64,000 nucleotides of DNA, taken from positions 186,001-250,000 of the forward strand of contig NZ_RJKQ01000003.1 in assembly GCF_003751845.1 (NCBI RefSeq), in the 5' to 3' direction. The first letter of the stretch is position 1. Each line of letters starts with the position of its first letter. The position numbers were made by a program, and so were the translations under genes. The notes under the pieces are model-generated. The model searched no databases and had not been told where the DNA came from. It saw only the letters and a list, made by a program, of their open reading frames with translations. Shown here piece after piece: positions 27,662-36,739 of this stretch. Source of the DNA: Enterobacter sp. BIGb0383 (GTDB lineage Bacteria > Pseudomonadota > Gammaproteobacteria > Enterobacterales > Enterobacteriaceae).

Positions 27662-30318
27662 GTAAGCTCAATTCCGGACAAATCATTCAGGGATGGCAGG
27701 GCGTCGAAGACGGCGCCGGTCAGGCCATCGACTGGATTGCCGATGTGCGCCAGAACGCACCGCGTTTGCATGCTGAAGCTGACCGCTTAACCCTTAATCT
27801 GCGCCGCAGCCGTAATAAAGCCCGTAGCCTCGCGCAGGCGGCGGCAAAACCGATGACGATTGGCTTTTTTGGCCTGTCTCAGGCCGGGAAATCCTTCCTG
27901 ATCTCCGCCCTGGCGGCCGGGGAGAATGGCAAGCTTGAAACCCGTCTTGGCGGCAAGGCGCTGGACTTTATCACCCATATCAACCCGCCCGGCGGCGGGA
28001 AAGAGGCGACCGGCCTGGTCACCCGATTCAGTCGTCGCACCGGCAGCACTGACGACAACTGGCCCGTTACGCTGCAGCTGTTCAGCGAAACGGATATGGG
28101 GAAAATTCTGGCGAATGCCTTTATCCATGATTTCGACCAGGAGCGCTTCGACTGGCAGTTTGATGAGAGAAAAATCAACGACCTGCTGACGAGCCTGACA
28201 GCGAAACGCCGTCCGTCCCGGGTACCCGGTGTAACGGAAGATGATGTGGTCTCCCTGTGGGATTATCTCCATCAGCACGCCGAGAAAAGCCAGCGTCAGA
28301 TGGCGCAGCGTTACTGGCCGCAGGCCGTATTGCTGGCTCCGTGGCTCTCAACCGACGACCGCGCCCGGCTGTTCTCGGTGCTGTGGGGCGAAGTGCCTGA
28401 ATTGACTAATGCCTACGCGGGGTTTGCACAAACCCTGCAGCGCTTCGACAACGCGCGTGAGGTCTGGGCGCCGTTGAGCACTCTGGTCAGCGAAGAGAAC
28501 GGGCAGCTGGTGCAGCGCGACAGCATCATGAATGTGGATATGCTCGAACGTCTTAATAAAGACTCTGACGTTCAGGTCGCTGTCTGCCCGGTGCATGAGG
28601 GGCAGGCCGGGGCACCGGTCACGCTCTCCCTGGCCGAGCTGACGGCCTTAACGGTGGAACTGCATATTCCGCTGATGTCTTCCACGCGTGAGGCGATATT
28701 CGAAACCGTCGATCTTCTGGACTTCCCCGGCTATCGCGGCCGTCTGGGCGTGAAATCCATGGACGATATTCGGCGGGCGGTAGACAGCGAAGACAGCAAC
28801 CCGCTGGCGCAGCTTATTCTGCGCGGCAAGGTGGCCTATTTATTTGAGCGCTACACCGAAAACCAGGAGATGAACGTCCTGGTCGTGTGTACCGCGTCGG
28901 ACAAACAGTCCGATGTGAAAGACGTGGGCGGCGTGCTGGATGCGTGGATCCGTCATACCCAGGGTGCGAACGCCACCGTGCGTGGCGCGCGTCTGCCGGG
29001 GCTGGTCTGGGCGCTGACCATGTTCGATAAGCGCATCACGGACGGGCTGACGCGTGACGAAGCCAACCTGCGCCAGTTCTGGGGCTATGGCGGCATGATC
29101 AAAATGGCCATGACGGAGCGCTTTAGCCAGTACGAGTGGATGCAGGAGTGGCAGCAGGGGCAGGCGTTTAACAACACCTTCCTGGTGCGTAAGCCACGCC
29201 AGCAAACGTCGTTTATCCGCCTGCGCGGCGGCGATGAAGCAGAATTCGATGCCGAGAATGCGCCGCAGATGGCGCTGATGCGCAAGACGTTCCTCGAGGA
29301 TGACGCCGTTGCCCGCTATATCGCCGAGCCTGCCGACGCCTGGGATGCCATGCTCAAGCTGAATAACGGCGGTATGGAGAGAATGGCGGCTTACCTCGCT
29401 CAGGTGGCGCGTCCGGAGATCAAACTGGAACGTATCGCCGAGCAGCTGGACGATATCCGTCATGAGCTGGTTGAGGGTGGCCTGGGTAACTGGTACCAGC
29501 CGGAAGGCGACGAGGAAGTGGCGAAGAAAGCCCGTATCGCTGAAGAGATCCTTGCCGCCATCAGAAAACGTAGTGGGATGCACGGCGAACTGTTGGTTCA
29601 GCTGGTCCCCGGGCGACGTCAGCTGCAGGAACTCTATATGCAGCGAGTCTCCTTTGATGAGCCTGAAACGGAAGCAGAAGACACCCTGAGTTTTGATATC
29701 GGAGTGGAAGACGCGTTCAGCAACGAGACGGCCGTTGCCGCCGTTCACAGCCATGAAACCGCCTTTGCTCAGCAGGCTCTGCAGCTGTGGATCAACCACT
29801 TACGGGGTCTGCCAGAAAACCCGGCCATCACCAATTATATCGGCCTGCCGCGTAGCGCCATCGAAATGCTGGTCGATGAATTAATCTCCGGCCTGCTGCG
29901 CTTACGCGTCGAAGACCGGCTGCTTGCCGTGATGGCCAACACCGATCAGGCCGGGGTGCTGCTTGAAAAAATGGTTGAGCGCCAGGTATCGCGTGTCCTG
30001 CACGTGATGAACGATTTTATGACCTGGTTCGGTTACCAGGAGATGCCTCCCGCCAGCCGTCCTGTCCGACGTAACGCACCGGATCAGGCCATCTTTACCC
30101 TGCCGTCCCAGTGCGAAAGCGTCCTGTGGGAAGACGAAGGCCAGCGCCTGGCGCGTCTGACCCCTGCGCAGATTAACTACAGCGCGATTTTCATTATGGA
30201 CTGGCTGGTGGGGCTGGAAGAGCTGATTAAAGAAAATGCGGGTCATTCAGCGGGGCGTGAAATTAGCGTCGGCCAGAACGAGAGCCTTGGCGCAATTATC
30301 CACCGAATTCGGTCGTAA
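27658..30318 (+). CDS. srfC: SrfC family protein, dynamin-like GTPase
   Basis: 886 residues. A P-loop, FFGLSQAGKSFLISAL (about 70-85), is followed by a probable G3 motif DLLDFPGYRG near 351 and the long helical C-terminal part expected of dynamin-superfamily proteins. The wide P-loop to G3 spacing is unusual and reflects a large insertion. SrfC family members are annotated as putative virulence factors; GTP-dependent membrane or polymer remodelling is an inference from the fold. The protein is cytosolic with no membrane helix and is translationally coupled to srfB, which suggests equimolar production of the pair. Confidence 0.88.
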   Translation: MSKLNSGQIIQGWQGVEDGAGQAIDWIADVRQNAPRLHAEADRLTLNLRRSRNKARSLAQAAAKPMTIGFFGLSQAGKSFLISALAAGENGKLETRLGGKALDFITHINPPGGGKEATGLVTRFSRRTGSTDDNWPVTLQLFSETDMGKILANAFIHDFDQERFDWQFDERKINDLLTSLTAKRRPSRVPGVTEDDVVSLWDYLHQHAEKSQRQMAQRYWPQAVLLAPWLSTDDRARLFSVLWGEVPELTNAYAGFAQTLQRFDNAREVWAPLSTLVSEENGQLVQRDSIMNVDMLERLNKDSDVQVAVCPVHEGQAGAPVTLSLAELTALTVELHIPLMSSTREAIFETVDLLDFPGYRGRLGVKSMDDIRRAVDSEDSNPLAQLILRGKVAYLFERYTENQEMNVLVVCTASDKQSDVKDVGGVLDAWIRHTQGANATVRGARLPGLVWALTMFDKRITDGLTRDEANLRQFWGYGGMIKMAMTERFSQYEWMQEWQQGQAFNNTFLVRKPRQQTSFIRLRGGDEAEFDAENAPQMALMRKTFLEDDAVARYIAEPADAWDAMLKLNNGGMERMAAYLAQVARPEIKLERIAEQLDDIRHELVEGGLGNWYQPEGDEEVAKKARIAEEILAAIRKRSGMHGELLVQLVPGRRQLQELYMQRVSFDEPETEAEDTLSFDIGVEDAFSNETAVAAVHSHETAFAQQALQLWINHLRGLPENPAITNYIGLPRSAIEMLVDELISGLLRLRVEDRLLAVMANTDQAGVLLEKMVERQVSRVLHVMNDFMTWFGYQEMPPASRPVRRNAPDQAIFTLPSQCESVLWEDEGQRLARLTPAQINYSAIFIMDWLVGLEELIKENAGHSAGREISVGQNESLGAIIHRIRS

Positions 30319-30333
30319 CAGGAGTAACCGGAC

Positions 30334-31323
30334 GTGATCAAACCAGAACTAAAACCCGTCGAACCGATTGTGCCGGGCTATGCCCGGCTGGTGTTAAAAG
30401 CCTGGAAAGGCGCGGCTAACAACGTGCTGATCTCCGTGCTGCGTAACCAGGACAGTCTCTACCTGGACAGCACCGGGCAGTGGGTCAGCGGTGAGGTCTT
30501 CCTGACGCTGCCGACGCTGGAGCAGATGGAGGACACGCCTTCCGTCCAGATCGGCCCGCAGATTATCGATGCGCTGCTGGCGAACCGACAGGCGGCTTAC
30601 CGTATCACCATCAAAGACGATGCGACGCGGGATGTCGGCGTCCTGATGATGCCTCCTGGCCTGTTGAGTTCACAGGCGGGCGGGGAAAATCCGCTGTTGG
30701 ATCATACCCGCACCCTGGAAGAGATTGCGCCGGTGAGTGAAAGCCCGGCGCCGCTGCCGCCCGTTGAAACGCCTGAGCCTGAACCTCAGCCCGAGCCACA
30801 ACCCGAACCGCCCGTTGTGGACCCTGCGCCTGCACCGGCGAAATCCCGCCTCTGGCTCTGGCTGGCTATCGCAGCGGCAGTCGTCGTATTGCTGGGCGCG
30901 GCCGCCTGGTGGTTCCTGCGCAGCCCGGAAACGCCGGTCGCTGCGGCACCGACTCCAGCGCCTGCACCGGCGCAAACCAGCGGACCCTGCGGCGATGACC
31001 TGATGAGCAAAGGCAACGAGCTTGAGTTTGTTAAAGGCTGTCTGCACAGCCAGCCGGGCAGCGAGCAGCTGCTGCAGGTCATTGATAAAGCCAAAGCCAG
31101 CAAACGCTGTGATATCGCGCAGCGCCTCTACGCCTATAAAGCCCAGTCCGGCGATCTGAACCTGGCGATGCGTTATGCCCAGGAATATGACCCGAAAACG
31201 GCGCAGGCGAATGGCTGTTTCAGCCCGGACGCGCAGACCGCGATTTACTGGTATGAGGTGATTGTGAATCAGGATCCTCAGAGAAGCGAGGCGAAAGCCC
31301 GCCTGGCCGAGCTGAAGAAATAG
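30334..31323 (+). CDS. Single-pass membrane protein with proline-rich linker, srf operon
   Basis: 329 residues from GTG 30334, with AGGAG nine bases upstream. The N-terminal domain of about 125 residues is cytoplasmic. Next come a Pro/Glu repeat (EPEPQPEPQPEP type), a membrane helix at about 172-192 (WLWLAIAAAVVVLLGAAAWW), a second Ala/Pro linker and a C-terminal domain (about 225-329) that looks helical and TPR/Sel1-like (CDIAQRLYAYKAQSGDLNLA, then AIYWYEVIVNQDPQRSEAKA) with three cysteines. I do not recognise a named family. The architecture of cytoplasmic head, helix, flexible linker and periplasmic module repeats that of the first two operon proteins. Confidence 0.75.
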   Translation: MIKPELKPVEPIVPGYARLVLKAWKGAANNVLISVLRNQDSLYLDSTGQWVSGEVFLTLPTLEQMEDTPSVQIGPQIIDALLANRQAAYRITIKDDATRDVGVLMMPPGLLSSQAGGENPLLDHTRTLEEIAPVSESPAPLPPVETPEPEPQPEPQPEPPVVDPAPAPAKSRLWLWLAIAAAVVVLLGAAAWWFLRSPETPVAAAPTPAPAPAQTSGPCGDDLMSKGNELEFVKGCLHSQPGSEQLLQVIDKAKASKRCDIAQRLYAYKAQSGDLNLAMRYAQEYDPKTAQANGCFSPDAQTAIYWYEVIVNQDPQRSEAKARLAELKK

Positions 31324-31332
31324 GACGACAGA

Positions 31333-33288
31333 ATGAAAAATATCTCCAGGATCTCTGGTCTGTTCTGCGCGCTTGCCCTGACGACTTTTGCGCACGCTGC
31401 GGATCAGAAACCGCTGTTGCAGGAAGGGAAGCACACACTTTATCAACGCGTACTGACCTATCCGGGCTGCGCCCTTGCGCCGAAAGCGGGAGAAGCCGGT
31501 AAAGAACAGCCTGCCTTTAGCCGTTTTTATGTTTATCAGCGTAGCCAGCAGGGCCAGGATGAGTGGCTTCAGGTGGGTCCGGACAGCTTCGGCCATGTTT
31601 CAGGCTGGCTTAAAGCCTCCTGCACCGTGGACTGGAAAGTGCAGCTGACGCTGGCATTCACCAACCCGGCAGGGCGTAATCCGATGCTCTTCTTCCGCGA
31701 TAAAGCGGATGTCGAAGGTATCCTTAACAGTGAAAAGCCGGCGACCGCGCTGGAACCTTATCTGACCAGCCTGAAAAATAACAAGCCCGTACCCCAGATA
31801 CTGGCGCGTGAACCCGAGTACATGGTCGATCAGTTGAAAAACTTTTACCTGCTGCCGGTGCTGGGCTCGGACGATGTCTTTACCGATACCGGTTTTCAGG
31901 TCCGGCTGCTGAATGTCGCCTCCGTGAGTGATAACGCGAAAAAAGCGGCCGCTGCGACCCCGGCGAACGAGAAAAACATGATGAAGGGCTTTTCCGCCTC
32001 CGTGGTGTTTGTGATTGATTCCACCATCTCGATGGGCCCGTATATCGAGCGGACGAAAGAAGCTATCGACAAAATTTACCAGCGTATCGAAAGCGAGAAT
32101 CTGCAGGAGCAGGTTAAATTCGGGCTGGTGGCCTACCGGTCGAACGTCAAAGCCGTACCGGGGCTGGAGTATGACTACAAAATGTTTGTCGACCCCAACA
32201 CGGTGAAGGACGGCAAAGATTTCCTCGCCAGGGTGAAAGACCTCAAGCAGGCCACGGTTTCCAGCAGCAAAGTGGATGAAGATGCTTACGGCGGCGTGAT
32301 GGCCGCGCTGGATCAGGTGGACTGGACGTCCTTTGGCGCACGATATGTGATCCTGATTACCGATGCGGGCGCACTCGACGGCGCAGATAAACTCTCCTCG
32401 ACGCGTCTGGATGCGGCCCAGGTCCGCCAGGAAGCGGCATACCGCGGCGTTGCGCTGTACGCCATGCACCTGAAAACGCCTTCCGGCAAGGCAAACCACG
32501 CCGCGGCGGAAGCGCAGTATCAGGATCTGACCCTCAATCCTTTCCTGCATAAACCGCTGTACTACGCCATTGATTCCGGCGACGTGAACAGCTTTGGCGA
32601 GCGGGTCGATAGCCTGGCGAATGCCATTACCGGGCAGATTAAAACCGCGTGGAGTGGGGAAGAGACGGCAGGAAGCGCGCTGGGGGCCGACCCGGCCTAT
32701 GCCAGCAAGAAAGCCGATCCTTTACTGAGCGACGCGGAGCAGCTGAGTAAGGCGATGCGTCTTGCCTATCTTGGCGAAAAACAGGGAACCCAGGCCCCAC
32801 CGGTATTTAAATCCTGGATCAGCGACCGCGATCTGGTGAATCAGAATATCCCGGCGACCGAGGTCCGCGTGCTGCTGACGAAGAGCGAGCTTAGCGATCT
32901 CAGCGATGTGATGAAGAAAATCGTCAACGCCGCCAATGAAGGGATGATCTCCCCCGACGATATGTTCGCCAGCCTGCGTTCTCTGGCGGCCACCATGGGG
33001 AATGACCCGAATCAGGCCAAAGGTAAAAATGCGACCCGTCTGGGTGAGATGGGGCTGCTGGGCGAGTATATCGAAGGGCTGCCGTATCTCAGCGAGGTGC
33101 TGAGCCTCGACGAAGAGACCTGGAAGAGCTGGGATGGCCTTGAGCAGGAGCGCTTTATTCGCCGTCTCAACACCAAACTGAATTACTACCAGCGCTACAA
33201 CCAGGATGTCGACCGCTGGGTCGCCCTGGCCCCGGATAGCGATCCCCGGGACAACGTTTATCCGGTTCCGCTGGAAAACATGCCCTGA
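31333..33288 (+). CDS. Secreted von Willebrand factor A domain protein, srf operon
   Basis: 651 residues with a clear signal peptide (MKNISRISGLFCALALTTFAHA). A region of about 200 residues that I do not recognise precedes a vWA domain with MIDAS DSTIS near 229 (Thr in place of the first Ser) and ITDAG near 341. A long helical C-terminal region of about 220 residues follows. The vWA part resembles the periplasmic vWA region of T6SS kinases of the PpkA type, and such proteins are sometimes labelled serine/threonine kinase, but no kinase domain is present here. A periplasmic adhesion or sensor platform is inferred. The next gene starts on the last base of its stop. Confidence 0.8.
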   Translation: MKNISRISGLFCALALTTFAHAADQKPLLQEGKHTLYQRVLTYPGCALAPKAGEAGKEQPAFSRFYVYQRSQQGQDEWLQVGPDSFGHVSGWLKASCTVDWKVQLTLAFTNPAGRNPMLFFRDKADVEGILNSEKPATALEPYLTSLKNNKPVPQILAREPEYMVDQLKNFYLLPVLGSDDVFTDTGFQVRLLNVASVSDNAKKAAAATPANEKNMMKGFSASVVFVIDSTISMGPYIERTKEAIDKIYQRIESENLQEQVKFGLVAYRSNVKAVPGLEYDYKMFVDPNTVKDGKDFLARVKDLKQATVSSSKVDEDAYGGVMAALDQVDWTSFGARYVILITDAGALDGADKLSSTRLDAAQVRQEAAYRGVALYAMHLKTPSGKANHAAAEAQYQDLTLNPFLHKPLYYAIDSGDVNSFGERVDSLANAITGQIKTAWSGEETAGSALGADPAYASKKADPLLSDAEQLSKAMRLAYLGEKQGTQAPPVFKSWISDRDLVNQNIPATEVRVLLTKSELSDLSDVMKKIVNAANEGMISPDDMFASLRSLAATMGNDPNQAKGKNATRLGEMGLLGEYIEGLPYLSEVLSLDEETWKSWDGLEQERFIRRLNTKLNYYQRYNQDVDRWVALAPDSDPRDNVYPVPLENMP

Positions 33289-33974
33289 TGCTACATATCA
33301 GCGATATGGACATCCGGCGCGGTGGCGCGGAGGGTTTTCGCGTCACGCTCCCTGAGTTGATGCTTTCATCGGGGGAAATTGCGGCGCTCACCGGGCCCAG
33401 CGGCTGCGGTAAAAGTACGCTGCTGGAAATGATCGGGGCGATCCTTCGCCCCGACGGACTGACCCGCTATCAGCTGGGCCAGCGGGATATTGCGGCCTCT
33501 CTGTTGGCCGAAGATGAGGCCACGCTGGCGGGGATCCGTGCCCGGGAGCTGGGGTTTGTTCTTCAGCACGGCGGGCTGCTCCCCTGGCTGACGGTCGCCG
33601 ATAACATCATGCTCGCGCGTCGGCTGGTCGGTATGTCCACGCACTCCCCGTGGCTGGATACGGCGATTGATCGGCTTGGGGTGCGTCCTCTGCTGGTTAA
33701 GCTGCCGTCGCAGCTTTCTATTGGCGAACGCCAGCGCGTGGCGTTTGTGCGGGCGATTGCGCATCAACCTCGCCTGTTACTGGCGGATGAGCCGACGGCG
33801 GCGTTAGATCCTGATAATGCTAACCGTCTGTTTACCCTGATGATCGAGATGGTGCGCTCGCTGGATATGGCCGCGATTGTCGTCAGCCACGACTGGCAGC
33901 GCGTCGCAGAATTTGGTCTGCGCTGCTATCGGGCATCGGTATCGGAGGGGCAAAGTGTCTTCAACCCTGCCTGA
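33288..33974 (+). CDS. ABC transporter ATPase, LolD/MacB-type (TagT-like)
   Basis: A 228-residue stand-alone ATPase: Walker A GPSGCGKST near 36-44, a Q-loop (FVLQHGGLLPW), signature LSIGERQ near 143-149, Walker B LLLADEP and an H-loop (VVSHDW). It groups by layout with the LolD/FtsE/MacB subclass, which drives mechanotransmission rather than transport through the membrane. Its stop lies 20 bases inside the permease gene, so the two are coupled. Together with the permease and the SUMF1 protein that follow, it resembles TagT-TagS-TagR of the Pseudomonas T6SS signalling pathway. This relation is from gene order and domains, not from alignment. Confidence 0.85.
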   Translation: MLHISDMDIRRGGAEGFRVTLPELMLSSGEIAALTGPSGCGKSTLLEMIGAILRPDGLTRYQLGQRDIAASLLAEDEATLAGIRARELGFVLQHGGLLPWLTVADNIMLARRLVGMSTHSPWLDTAIDRLGVRPLLVKLPSQLSIGERQRVAFVRAIAHQPRLLLADEPTAALDPDNANRLFTLMIEMVRSLDMAAIVVSHDWQRVAEFGLRCYRASVSEGQSVFNPA

Positions 33975-35187
33975 ATCACGCCTGCCGCGTGGCTTACTGA
34001 TCCAGATGGCGTTTCGCGATCTTATTCACGATCGCAAGGTCGCTCTGTGCATCATTTTCTCGCTGATTGCGGTGATTGCGCCACTGCTGCTGCTGTTTGG
34101 CCTGAAAAACGGCGTCGTCAGCCAGCTCAGGCATGAGCTACTGGACGATCCGCAGATACGTGAAGTGCGGATGACCGGCAATGGCAGCTACGATCTGGCG
34201 TGGCTGACCACCCTGGCGGAGCGTCCCGAAGTTGGATTCTCTATTCCCCTGACGCGTTCGCTGAATACCCAGGCCGACCTGGTTCGCGACAGCCGGCATT
34301 TTGCCGCGAATGCCGAAGTGATCCCGACGGGAAAAGGCGATCCGCTGCTGGGCACTCTCGCCATTCCACAGCAGGCTACCCAGGCGGTGCTGAGCGCCAG
34401 CGCCGCCCGCCGTCTTGATGTGAAGGTGAATGACAGCTTCCGCCTGCTGGTTAACCGAAAAATTGACGGCGTGAACCAGAAAGCGCAGATCGCGCTGACC
34501 GTGACCGGCATCGTCGATGAGGCGAAATTTGCGCGGCCCGGTATTTTTGTCACGCTGCCGTTGTTAATGGCGCTGGAAGATTATCGCGATGGTTTCCAGG
34601 TGCCGCTGCTGGCGGTCAGTGAGGGCCAGCCAGCCCCCGAAAGAGAACGTTTTTCCAGAGCACGGCTCTACGCCCGCTCGCTGGACGATGTGGCCCCTCT
34701 GGCCCGGTGGCTGGAGGAGAACCATATTGAGTCCGTGACGCAGTCGGCCCGAATCGATGCCGTGCGTGCTATCGACAGCGTGCTGGGAATGATTTTCGCA
34801 GTGATCGCCTGGATCTCCGTTTCCGGCTGTATCGCCTCGCTGGTCGGGGCCTTTATCGCCAATATTGACCGCAAGCGTAAAGACATGGCCGTGCTGCGTC
34901 TGCTGGGGTTCCGGCGGCGGGCGGTAACGGTCTTTATCATGATCCAGGCGCTATGCCTGACCGGCGTGGCGTTCGGCGTCGGGTTAATCCTCTATTTTCT
35001 TGGCAGCGCGCTGTTTAATCGCCTGCTGGGGAGCTCATTGCCCGACCGGGCGTTTGTCTGTCATCTGGATGCCGCGCACTTTGCGACGGCGCTGGTCAGC
35101 GTGCTGGTTGTGGCGCTGGGCGTGGCGGGTATTGGCGCGGTACGCGCACTGAAGATCGAACCTGCGGAGAGTTTACGTGAAATTTAA
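33955..35187 (+). CDS. ABC transporter permease, FtsX/MacB-type (TagS-like)
   Basis: About 410 residues from GTG 33955, six bases after GGAGG; the longer frame from 33877 overlaps the ATPase gene without a site of its own. One N-terminal membrane helix (VALCIIFSLIAVIAPLLLLF) is followed by a periplasmic domain of about 220 residues and three C-terminal helices, the four-helix FtsX/MacB plan. The cytoplasmic loop DRKRKDMAVLRLLGFRRRAV is the coupling helix region of this family. The family moves lipoproteins or transmits force to periplasmic partners. It overlaps the SUMF1 gene by 11 bases. Confidence 0.87.
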   Translation: MSSTLPESRLPRGLLIQMAFRDLIHDRKVALCIIFSLIAVIAPLLLLFGLKNGVVSQLRHELLDDPQIREVRMTGNGSYDLAWLTTLAERPEVGFSIPLTRSLNTQADLVRDSRHFAANAEVIPTGKGDPLLGTLAIPQQATQAVLSASAARRLDVKVNDSFRLLVNRKIDGVNQKAQIALTVTGIVDEAKFARPGIFVTLPLLMALEDYRDGFQVPLLAVSEGQPAPERERFSRARLYARSLDDVAPLARWLEENHIESVTQSARIDAVRAIDSVLGMIFAVIAWISVSGCIASLVGAFIANIDRKRKDMAVLRLLGFRRRAVTVFIMIQALCLTGVAFGVGLILYFLGSALFNRLLGSSLPDRAFVCHLDAAHFATALVSVLVVALGVAGIGAVRALKIEPAESLREI

Positions 35188-36715
35188 ACTGGCGCTAAGC
35201 CTGACGATAGCGGGGCTGGTCTCCACCTCTGCCGCCCATGCGACCTGGGATGAAAAATTCTGGAACCCGAAACCGCTCCCGGACGATGTGATTCTGCCGA
35301 TGCCCTGCGACGGCGCGATGGCGTTTCGCAAGGTAGCTATTCCGCTCGATAAGCCTCTGCAGGATTACAACATCACGCTGGGCCAGGAAGGGGACGAGTG
35401 GGGATACCTGGAGCAATCCCGCCAGGAGCATATCGCGGGCAGTTTCCCGGCGGCTAAAAACGAGAAAGGCCGCTACTACCTGATGGCGAAATACGAGCTG
35501 AGCGATCTGCAGTTCCGTGCGCTATCGGGTGACTGCGCTAAGCCCGATATGAAAGGGCGTTTGCCGAAAGTCAGCATCGGCTGGATGGATGCGATGAGCA
35601 TCTCGAACCAGTACAACCTCTGGCTGCGCAAAGAGAAAAAAGCGTCTCTGCCGGTGGATGATGGACAGCCCGGATTTTTACGCCTGCCGACGGAAACCGA
35701 GTGGGAGTTTGCCGCACGCGGCGGGCTGTCCGTCTCACCGTCTGAGTTCCGGGACCTGCGTTTCCCGATGCCTGACGGGCTGAACGGCTATGTCTGGTTT
35801 GCCGGGTCGCAGTCGGCAAACGGCAAGCTCCAGCTGGGCGGGCTGCTTAAGCCGAACCCGCTGGGCCTGCACGATATGCTGGGTAACGCCTCTGAGATGA
35901 TGTTTGAGCCGTTTCGGCTGAACAAGCTGGATCGCCAGCACGGCAAAGCCGGGGGTTACGTGGTGCGAGGCGGGAGCTTCCTGACGCCCCAGGGGGATAT
36001 TCGTACCTCCCTGCGGGATGAAGCGCCTTACTATTCCGACGCCGCTGAGAATGCCACGAAAGCCATTGGTATGAGGCTGGTCCTGGTCTCGCCGACGCTC
36101 ACTTCCCGCGATCGCATTAAAGAGATTGAGAAAGAGTGGAAGGCGCTGGGCGCGGAGAAAAAATCCGATAGCAAAGCCGAGACGGCAGACTCGCTGCAAA
36201 ACCTGAACGCCATCTCAGCCAAAGTGCAGGATGACGCGCTTAAGAAGCAGCTGGAGCAGCTGCGTGGCGAACTGCGGGCCAATAACCAGCTGCGGGATGA
36301 ACAGCGGGATCAGGCCATCCGCACCTCACTGCAGCTCGGGGCGTTTCTCTGCACCAAGATGAAAGATGACGGAGAGTTCTTCGACCGCCTGAATCAGCTC
36401 TACGCCAAAACCTGCAAGGTTGAAAATCAGCTCGATGCCAACTGTGCCAAACGGCAGGAGCAGCTGGGTCAGCATCAGAAAACGCTGGAGTTTATTACCA
36501 GCTATTACGCTGACACGCTGGTCGATATGGGAACAACGTACAGCAAAGCGATGATTGCGCCGCAAATTACCGTGGTACAGCAGCAGCTCAACGCGCGTGG
36601 AAAAACAAATCTTAATGGATATCTGGATACCTACTGGAAAAACCTTCAGGGGTACTGGGGTGATGGCAAAGTTGCGCGTGATACGTGGCTTGCAGCGTGT
36701 AAAAAAAATAATTAA
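35177..36715 (+). CDS. Secreted SUMF1/formylglycine-enzyme-like protein with coiled coil (TagR-like)
   Basis: 512 residues from GTG 35177, which sits inside the end of the permease gene; the signal peptide MKFKLALSLTIAGLVSTSAAHA supports this start. The FGE-sulfatase (SUMF1) fold is shown by RLPTETEWEFAARGG near 170, NPLGLHDMLGNASEM near 228, VVRGGSF near 261 and GMRLVL near 297. The usual GNVWEW is changed to GNASEM. A long helical, probably coiled-coil extension follows (about 310-420), and the last 130 residues carry four cysteines. SUMF1 domains without the copper-site cysteines often act as binding domains; TagR of P. aeruginosa is one that activates PpkA in the periplasm. Enzyme activity is unlikely. 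Confidence 0.83.
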   Translation: MKFKLALSLTIAGLVSTSAAHATWDEKFWNPKPLPDDVILPMPCDGAMAFRKVAIPLDKPLQDYNITLGQEGDEWGYLEQSRQEHIAGSFPAAKNEKGRYYLMAKYELSDLQFRALSGDCAKPDMKGRLPKVSIGWMDAMSISNQYNLWLRKEKKASLPVDDGQPGFLRLPTETEWEFAARGGLSVSPSEFRDLRFPMPDGLNGYVWFAGSQSANGKLQLGGLLKPNPLGLHDMLGNASEMMFEPFRLNKLDRQHGKAGGYVVRGGSFLTPQGDIRTSLRDEAPYYSDAAENATKAIGMRLVLVSPTLTSRDRIKEIEKEWKALGAEKKSDSKAETADSLQNLNAISAKVQDDALKKQLEQLRGELRANNQLRDEQRDQAIRTSLQLGAFLCTKMKDDGEFFDRLNQLYAKTCKVENQLDANCAKRQEQLGQHQKTLEFITSYYADTLVDMGTTYSKAMIAPQITVVQQQLNARGKTNLNGYLDTYWKNLQGYWGDGKVARDTWLAACKKNN

Positions 36716-36739
36716 TCAAAGGTCAGGAGGGTGTTTACG

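Noticed and set aside
31333-33288. Serine/threonine protein kinase
   Set aside because: Only the vWA part recalls T6SS kinases; the protein is exported by a signal peptide and shows no kinase motifs.
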